A DNA stretch of 36,992 nucleotides from Parafrankia elaeagni (GTDB lineage Bacteria; Actinomycetota; Actinomycetes; Frankiales; Frankiaceae): assembly GCF_000374165.1 (NCBI RefSeq), contig NZ_KB893755.1, positions 1 through 36,992 of the forward strand. Direction: 5' to 3'. The notes below the pieces were generated by a model. The model ran no database searches. It was not told the origin of the DNA and saw only the letters and a program-made list of their open reading frames with translations. Numbering within the stretch: the stretch's first letter is position 1; each line of letters opens with the position of its first letter. The position numbers and the translations under genes were made by a program. Shown here in pieces: positions 32,066-36,992 of this stretch.

Positions 32066-33078
32066 CACGCCTCATCCTCACCGGCACCTGCCTACTGGGA
32101 CTACTTGCTGCGGGAGCGCCGGCGTTCGCTGACAGCTACGCGACCACGGACTGTGCGCAGAATCCGATCCCGGGCTGCGACCTGGCCGCGGGCGGCAACG
32201 GCCTCGCGCCCGCAGCCCCTGGCGGGCAGGCGCCGCCACCGCAGGATGGCGGGAGCGGTGGCTCGGGGCGCGGTGGGTCGGCCCGCCCGCCGGGTGACGT
32301 GGCGCTCGACCCGGCGGATGTCGCGCGCCGCTCCTACGTCCGCAGCGACTTCCAGCCCACCACAGAGGCGATCCAGCCGGTGCTGTTCCGCGTGGCCCCC
32401 GACAGCGGCGGTCTGCGGGTGGTGGCGGCAGTCGACCGGTCCGGCCCGCTCCTCGCGCGGCCGGTCGCGACGGGGCCGGACGGTCGGCCGGGTGCCTGGT
32501 ACGTCTACCAGTGTCAGACCGACGGGGTGCGGGACGCTCTGTACCGGCCGCCGGTATGGATAGCCGACGGCCAGGGCGGGCCGGTGGCAGGCGGGCCGGA
32601 TGTGGGTGGGCTGGCGGAGCAGACCCGCAGCCAGCTGCGGCTGCAAGGCCCGGCGATCGCGTTGAGCCCGATCGGCCGGCAGTTGATCCGCTTGCCGACC
32701 TGGATGTGGCTGGACCCCGCCGGCTGGCGGCCGGTCTCCGCTACGGCCGCCTCCGGCGGCGTGTCGGTCACCGCGACGGCGACCCCGACGGGGGTTGACT
32801 GGGTGATGGGCGACGGCGCCCAAGTCCACTGCACCGGGCCCGGCACCCCCTACCCGGATGGCGGTGACCCGAAGGCGTCGTCGCCTGACTGCGGGCACAC
32901 CTACCAGACGGTCTCCGAGGATCAGCCCGGCGGCGTGTTCACCGTGACCGCGACGGTCACCTGGAACGTCACCTGGGCCGGCGGTGGCCAGGCTGGGGTG
33001 TTCGACGGTCTCACGACCGTCTCCACCGTCCCGGTTGCCGTGATCTCCATTCCCGCGCTCAGCACTGGCGGCGGCTGA
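32056..33078 (+). CDS. Secreted protein with PKD-like domain
   Basis: The ATG at 32056 lies ten bases inside the lipoprotein gene. The 340-residue protein has a signal peptide (about residues 1-26, ending APAFADS), a Gly/Pro-rich linker and a middle domain (about 90-210). The C-terminal segment has VDWVMGDGAQVHC, then CGHTYQTVSEDQPGG, and FTVTATVTWNVTW, the pattern of a PKD-like beta-sandwich (W-x-GDG then HxY). No enzyme motif is seen. With the preceding lipoprotein it may form a cell-surface pair; such pairs are common in actinobacterial mobile DNA. Confidence 0.75.
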   Translation: MQLTRLILTGTCLLGLLAAGAPAFADSYATTDCAQNPIPGCDLAAGGNGLAPAAPGGQAPPPQDGGSGGSGRGGSARPPGDVALDPADVARRSYVRSDFQPTTEAIQPVLFRVAPDSGGLRVVAAVDRSGPLLARPVATGPDGRPGAWYVYQCQTDGVRDALYRPPVWIADGQGGPVAGGPDVGGLAEQTRSQLRLQGPAIALSPIGRQLIRLPTWMWLDPAGWRPVSATAASGGVSVTATATPTGVDWVMGDGAQVHCTGPGTPYPDGGDPKASSPDCGHTYQTVSEDQPGGVFTVTATVTWNVTWAGGGQAGVFDGLTTVSTVPVAVISIPALSTGGG

Positions 33079-33133
33079 CCGCCCGCGGCCTCGGTTCGTC
33101 GCACGGTGTCCGGCTCGACGAACGTGATGGTGG

Positions 33134-34153
33134 TCAGGGGTTCGTCGGTGCGAGCAGAGTGCCGAGGGCGGTGGCCGCGTCGAGGAGGTCGAGAACCTGG
33201 CGGAGACCGACGTGGACCCGCTGGCCCATCGTCTGGGCGGTGCGCGGGACGCGTGTGAGGTACCGGTCGTCGACGAGGCCGGCGTTGTGGGTCAGGACGT
33301 GTCGGACGGCCATGCCCTCGGTCAGGGTCGTCCAGCTGTCCCCGAGAGCGGCAGGCAGGTCGCGGTGGAGGTGGTCCCGGTAGAGGGCGGCGGCGGCGTC
33401 GAGGCGTTGGAAGACGTTCCCGGTCTGCTTGGCAGTCTTCAGGACCGCGTCCGGGTTCGGGACATTGCGGTGGAAGACGTCGCGGAGCAGCGTCTCCAGC
33501 GCGGCGCACACGTCTTTGATCGCCGATTCGTAGATGCTGGTGAGACCGCCTGCTGCCTCCAGCCTGGCGCGCTGGCCGTCGGGGAGATCCGCCAGGGTGG
33601 TGATGACGGCGCGCTGCACGCCGACCAGCTCGGCGAACTGCTCGTCGGGGGCGCGCTGGCCGCAGGTCGGGCAGAACAGTGCGATGCCGAAGACGGCCGT
33701 AGTCTCCTGGCACACGCGGCACGTCATCGTGCGCAGCGTCGCTTCTTGGTCGAAGCTGAAGATCCTCCTGCGTGGGGCCGGTCGGGACGCGGGCTTATAT
33801 TGCAGGGTTCCGCGCGAGCGACGCGCGACGCCGCGGAGCATCGTCGCCAGCTGGTCAGCCGCCCTCTCGTAGGCGACGGCCTCGGCCGCTTCTTGAAGAC
33901 GCCGACGGGTCTGCGGGCTGAGGAAGCTGTCCGCGCCGGCCTGGTGGCCGCAGTAGGCGCAGTGCACCTGTGAGGATGTGCGCTGGCCAGCTCCGGCGAA
34001 GGTGAGTTCGACCGCGAACCGGTGGTCGGCCTCGACGGGGCAGACGAGCATGTGCAGGCCCTCGTGCGCGGGCAGGGCGACGCCGAGAACGAAGCCTTGT
34101 CCGTCGTGGCGCTCGATGTGGACTCCGTCAGGAAGCCGCCGCGTCCAGTCCAT
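33134..34153 (-). CDS. Zinc-ribbon protein with HEPN-like C-terminal motif
   Basis: The 339-residue protein has CxxC pairs at 65/68 (HCAYCG), 145/148 (CRVC) and 161/164 (CPTCG). The last two could form one zinc ribbon. A helical C-terminal half follows. It contains VRHVLTHNAGLVDDRYL with Arg284-x4-His289, the Rx4-6H signature of HEPN RNases, placed in a helix as expected. HEPN domains occur in toxins and anti-phage proteins. I recognise no exact family. No antitoxin gene is adjacent except possibly the acetyltransferase-like gene upstream, 72 bases away on the same strand. Confidence 0.65.
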   Translation of the reverse strand: MDWTRRLPDGVHIERHDGQGFVLGVALPAHEGLHMLVCPVEADHRFAVELTFAGAGQRTSSQVHCAYCGHQAGADSFLSPQTRRRLQEAAEAVAYERAADQLATMLRGVARRSRGTLQYKPASRPAPRRRIFSFDQEATLRTMTCRVCQETTAVFGIALFCPTCGQRAPDEQFAELVGVQRAVITTLADLPDGQRARLEAAGGLTSIYESAIKDVCAALETLLRDVFHRNVPNPDAVLKTAKQTGNVFQRLDAAAALYRDHLHRDLPAALGDSWTTLTEGMAVRHVLTHNAGLVDDRYLTRVPRTAQTMGQRVHVGLRQVLDLLDAATALGTLLAPTNP

Positions 34154-34225
34154 CCCTGATCTCCGCAGTAGACCCGATTTGGATCATTCTTTCAGGCGGG
34201 TCCGCAGCCCGGTCTGTCGGGTCGG

Positions 34226-34750
34226 TCAGCCGCCGACGGTGACATGCGGGCAGACATCGCGCTGCTGGTAGCCGCCGGGAACACCGGTACCGGCGGCGGT
34301 CCAGAACGGCTCGGAATCGCGGAAGTGCCCGCCGAGGGTGTGCCAGGACAGTCCAGGGTGTTCGGCGCGCAGCGCGGCGAGCCCGGCCGCGGCCAGGCCG
34401 CAGCGCTGGTAGCGGGGCAGCGTGAAGGGCTGTTCGACCCAGCCGAGGCGGCAGCGGCGGCATACCTCGTAGTCGACGGCGAAGGCGACGTCGCCGTGCA
34501 GGTTCGCCGCACGCTCCCGCCAGCCGGCCCGCTCCGCCGAGGGGGTGTCCTGCCACGGCGTGCTCAACCGGAGGACCTCTGGCCGGCCGCGGCGCTGGCC
34601 GTACCGGCCGCGACTAATCCACCGCGCGAACTCCCGCCACGGCTGGCGACCGGAAACCCTCCCGAGGTGGTGCGCCTCGCTGGCCAGACGCCGCGCTGCC
34701 GCGACGTCGTCCGCAGTCTGATCGGTGGTCACAGCTGGAGATGATCCCAT
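34226..34750 (-). CDS. Hypothetical protein with acetyltransferase-like end
   Basis: The 174-residue protein starts at ATG 34750; the ribosome site is weak and the frame is open a little further upstream. The N-terminal part is helical and charged. The C-terminal part reads VCRRCRLGWVEQP, PRYQRCGLAAAGLAALRAEH, and LSWHTLGGHFRDSEPFW. The R-Y-Q-R-C-G-L-A turn and following helix resemble the acetyl-CoA-binding loop of GNAT enzymes, in a short form. A CxxC is also present. The function is unknown; it lies upstream of the HEPN-like gene on the same strand, possibly in one operon. Confidence 0.6.
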   Translation of the reverse strand: MGSSPAVTTDQTADDVAAARRLASEAHHLGRVSGRQPWREFARWISRGRYGQRRGRPEVLRLSTPWQDTPSAERAGWRERAANLHGDVAFAVDYEVCRRCRLGWVEQPFTLPRYQRCGLAAAGLAALRAEHPGLSWHTLGGHFRDSEPFWTAAGTGVPGGYQQRDVCPHVTVGG

Positions 34751-35394
34751 CACCCATGCGCACGGGTCAGGCCGTCGAGCCCGCACGACGCAGTGGACAG
34801 CCGTGTGGCGACCCGCGCCGCGCACGAAGGGCGTACCGACAATTGCCGAGCTCGTCCGTCAGGAGGCTCGACGAGATCACTGACGGCGCACAGACAACGA
34901 CGATGCCGGCGATGCAGAAACAATTCTAAACAGGCCGGTAGGAGGAACCTGGATGCCTGGATGCATCATGCACACTCGCCATCGCTCTCCTGTTTTCGAA
35001 CGACCTGTTGCGATCGGACACGGCGAGACCTCTATAGAGGTAAACAGCCACGGACGCGCGAGCGTCCCTCATAGCTATCAAGGTCTGGTCGCGAAGGAAA
35101 TCACCCGCGCCACCGAGTGCGAATTTCCCGCCTGCGCCGCCGCTGCGGCGATACCCAGCGGAATGCCGGCGACGGTGTCCGCGCTGGCCACAAGCCCCAT
35201 GCCGCTCACGGTGAACTGAAGTCCGCCCAGGGCCAGCGTCGGATGCTGGCACCGCCAAGGCGACGCACAGCGAGCGGCCACAAGGTCGTGACCAGCGGAT
35301 GCGCTACCCAGGTCGAGCCGCTGGCCCTGCCTTCAGCCGTGAAGGTAGTTCGCCGCCTGAGCCCGGTCGCGGCATCGGCATGCCCCCTTCCCGT

Positions 35395-35445
35395 GGGGTA
35401 TCCCCTCTGGTGCGCATAAGGGTTTCCCGATTGATGGGATACCCC
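35395..35445. repeat. Inverted repeat GGGGTATCCC / GGGATACCCC
   Basis: Two perfect 10-bp arms (35395-35404 and 35436-35445) are separated by 31 bases. They could be paired operator half-sites or a cruciform. No gene begins immediately beside them. Confidence 0.5.
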
Positions 35446-35493
35446 CTGGGGCGGGCGGGCGCAGGTCAGGGGCCCGCTGGCACTGCCCAAGAA

Positions 35494-35537
35494 CAGCCCG
35501 ACTGGGCTACCAGGAGCCCTGGATGATAGTCGGGCTG
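35494..35537. terminator. Hairpin with nested stem
   Basis: CAGCCCGAC (35494-35502) pairs with GTCGGGCTG (35529-35537). Inside it, GGGCT and AGCCC form a second stem. It is terminator-like, but no T-run or obvious upstream gene is present. Confidence 0.4.
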
Positions 35538-35880
35538 CTCCAGGTCCACGGGTCCCAACCACGGCACCAGCCGCCGTTCAGATAGACGCATTCGACTAGA
35601 ATTTCGCGAATACTTGAATGTCTCACGCGACCCTTCCTTTACATTTCTCCCCACTCGCCCATTCGTGCTTCCGTTCTTTTCTTGGCTCACATCTCTATCG
35701 TTTCCCGACTCGCGGGAATGAGTTCCTGGCCTGCGGAAACGCGATTGTTGGATCCCCCGGAAAACCCTAGAAATAGTCGCCCGGCGGCATTGATTTCTCG
35801 GGCACGCGGAGGGATTATTAGCTATCGGCGCGTTGCGCCCGGCGCGCGGCGCTAAATCCCCCACTCACGTGGAGTCCTCC

Positions 35881-36699
35881 ATGTCGCATGACTTCTTTTC
35901 CTCATTCTTTTCCCGGGACATTCCGTCGATCGTTCCCGCCCAGTCCGCCACGACCGAGGACATGGCGCGTGTCACCGAAGCGGACTGGACCGCGATCGTC
36001 GACCACGCACACTGCCACTGCCGGAAGGTCGACGCATCCCGCTCCCGCAAGCGCGCCGACGGCAGCGCCACCATCGCCCGGGACGGATTCGGCACCTACG
36101 GCAGCGACGACGTGTCCGACGACATCGCCCAGGACGCGGTGCTGATCTACGCCCGTCGGCTCGGGACGATCATCCGGAACTGCGCCGTCGCCTCCCTGAA
36201 CGTCGCCACCCGGGAACCCGACGGGTGGCAGTACCAGACCCAGGACGGCGAGACCTCCGTCGTGAACCGTGCCGTCATCCGTCGCTGGGCGGTCCACGAC
36301 GCTGCCCAGCGCAACGGCTACCGTCCCCGTCGCACCACCCCCGACGCCGGTAACCCCGATACGGCCCGGCGGCAGGCCGAGCATCTGGCGTCGGTGACCT
36401 TTCTCGCCGGACTCTCCAACGTGATCTTCACGATGGCATGGGAGGACGGACACGACTTCCCCACCCTGCGCCAGCTCCTCCACCTGGCAGGCCAAGCCGA
36501 AGATCTTGGACGCGCCGGACTGCTCGCCACCGTCGCCCAACAGACCTACGGCGGCAAGTACGGGTCACGCCGCGCCGTGATCAAAACCCGTGACGCCGCA
36601 CTCGCGGAAGCACGCGAACTCACCAACCGCTGCGACGACATCCGCCGCAACCTCACCCACCGCGACCGACCCCACCACGAACACCACACCGACGACTAG
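35881..36699 (+). CDS. Hypothetical protein, sigma-factor-like segment
   Basis: The ATG at 35881 has GGAG six bases upstream, and is preferred over a GTG 48 bases earlier. The 272-residue protein has a segment DDVSDDIAQDAVLIYARRL that recalls sigma70 region 2 (the acidic DxxD-Q-x-x-hydrophobic helix). It also has RRWAVHDAAQRNGYRPRRTTP and a helical C-terminus ending in a His/Asp-rich tail. No -10 recognition residues can be assigned, so I do not call it a sigma factor. The preceding 250 bases are A/T-rich, consistent with a promoter. Confidence 0.65.
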   Translation: MSHDFFSSFFSRDIPSIVPAQSATTEDMARVTEADWTAIVDHAHCHCRKVDASRSRKRADGSATIARDGFGTYGSDDVSDDIAQDAVLIYARRLGTIIRNCAVASLNVATREPDGWQYQTQDGETSVVNRAVIRRWAVHDAAQRNGYRPRRTTPDAGNPDTARRQAEHLASVTFLAGLSNVIFTMAWEDGHDFPTLRQLLHLAGQAEDLGRAGLLATVAQQTYGGKYGSRRAVIKTRDAALAEARELTNRCDDIRRNLTHRDRPHHEHHTDD

Positions 36700-36743
36700 A
36701 GGGAAAATGAGGTGACTGGTGGTCGTGACGGGCCCACGGCGCT

Positions 36744-36788
36744 GGTGACCACGCTGGAACGGGCAAGGCCAGGTGGTGACCGCGCTGG
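36744..36788. repeat. Imperfect 14-bp direct repeat
   Basis: GGTGACCACGCTGG (36744-36757) recurs as GGTGACCGCGCTGG (36775-36788) with one mismatch and 31-base periodicity. It lies in the gene-free stretch after the gene ending at 36699. Significance is unknown. Confidence 0.4.
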
Positions 36789-36915
36789 GACAGGGCGCGT
36801 CGGTGCCGGGGCCACGCCGAGTCACCCACTGCCTGGGGCGCGGGGCGTTGGCGGGCGGGCTGACGCCCGCCGTGGGCTGGGCCCGGGCATGGGTGACGCT
36901 GTGTTCAGTTCCTTG

Positions 36916-36992
36916 TCAGGCAGCTCTCGCGGGGCCGGTGGGCGGTGCCGGCCGTTTGGTGAGGACTACGTCGTAGCCGAGCGAGTTCATCT
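36916..36992 (-). CDS. Possible C-terminal end of a gene cut by the window edge
   Basis: A minus-strand frame enters from the right edge and reads NSLGYDVVLTKRP, then a Pro/Ala-rich tail, ending in a TGA at 36916-36918. Composition suits the end of a real protein, but 25 codons are too few to identify. Confidence 0.3.
   Translation of the reverse strand, partial: MNSLGYDVVLTKRPAPPTGPARAA

Larger units (their letters stand above)
34751..35880. other. Gene-poor kilobase
   Basis: No gene is supported. One minus-strand frame at 35078-35281 is hydrophobic and protein-like in part (GLQFTVSGMGLVASADTVAG), but has no ribosome site, and may be a fragment of a membrane protein. The interval contains two inverted repeats (35395-35445 and 35494-35537). 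From about 35580 it is A/T-richer, probably the promoter region of the gene at 35881. Confidence 0.4.

Noticed and set aside
35078-35281. Hydrophobic 67-codon minus-strand ORF
   Set aside because: GTG start without ribosome site and no full membrane-protein pattern; mentioned only as a possible fragment.
2936-36992. Second copy of the tRNA-Lys 3' end (far attachment site)
   Set aside because: I looked for the TTCAAGTCCC / GGCGGCGC core on both strands and did not see a convincing repeat, so the far end of the integrative element is not assigned.
1-36992. CRISPR array
   Set aside because: No regularly spaced repeat of 20-40 bases with unique spacers is visible; the tandem GTCCGG units are too short.

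Overview
The window is high-GC actinobacterial DNA. GTG/TTG starts, strong GGAGG ribosome sites, dense IS elements, a FxLD-type lanthipeptide cluster and proline/alanine-rich secreted lipoproteins all fit a Frankia- or Streptomyces-like genome; Frankia is my best guess, by impression only. There is no housekeeping backbone apart from one tRNA-Lys. This is an accessory island.

Layout. (a) 1-2.8 kb: end of an IS66-type transposase, a flavin amine oxidase that has lost its N-terminal half, and a proline-rich Excalibur lipoprotein. (b) 2.86-5.1 kb: an intact tRNA-Lys(CTT) whose 3' side is overlapped antisense by a large serine integrase, preceded in its operon by two 78-residue proteins. This looks like the integrase end of an integrative element. 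(c) 5.1-8.5 kb: GC-rich palindromes, an IS630-type element with a programmed frameshift, and an IS66 relic. (d) 8.5-18 kb: the main discovery, a compact RiPP operon on the minus strand. A 41-residue precursor gene, too short for ordinary gene calling, has a good promoter and ribosome site. After a hairpin come, with overlapping or nearly touching genes, an adenylate-forming (PaaK-like) enzyme, an S26-like peptidase, a PqqD-like recognition protein, a YcaO, a SagB-type oxidase, a JmjC/cupin oxygenase, a second YcaO and a TfuA protein. A methyltransferase and a short GntR regulator lie on the opposite strand. (e) 18-22.3 kb: an IS graveyard, with an ISAs1/IS110 mosaic interrupted by an IS3-family element, then an IS256-family element that carries a P-loop kinase as passenger. 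(f) 22.3-30.5 kb: a class I FxLD lanthipeptide cluster (precursor, LanB, LanC, isoaspartate-type methyltransferase, XRE regulator, deaminase). (g) 30.5-37 kb: small unknown ORFs, a lipoprotein/secreted-protein pair, a zinc-ribbon protein with a HEPN-like motif, an acetyltransferase-like protein, a gene-poor kilobase with inverted repeats, and a hypothetical protein.

How the genes work together. In the first RiPP operon the PqqD-like protein should bind the leader. The YcaO proteins would activate backbone amides, one with TfuA for thioamide formation and the other for azoline formation that SagB oxidises to azole. The oxygenase and adenylating enzyme would add further changes and the peptidase may cut the leader. 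These roles come from family knowledge and the product is unknown. In the second cluster LanB dehydrates Ser/Thr, LanC closes the thioether rings and the methyltransferase acts on Asp.
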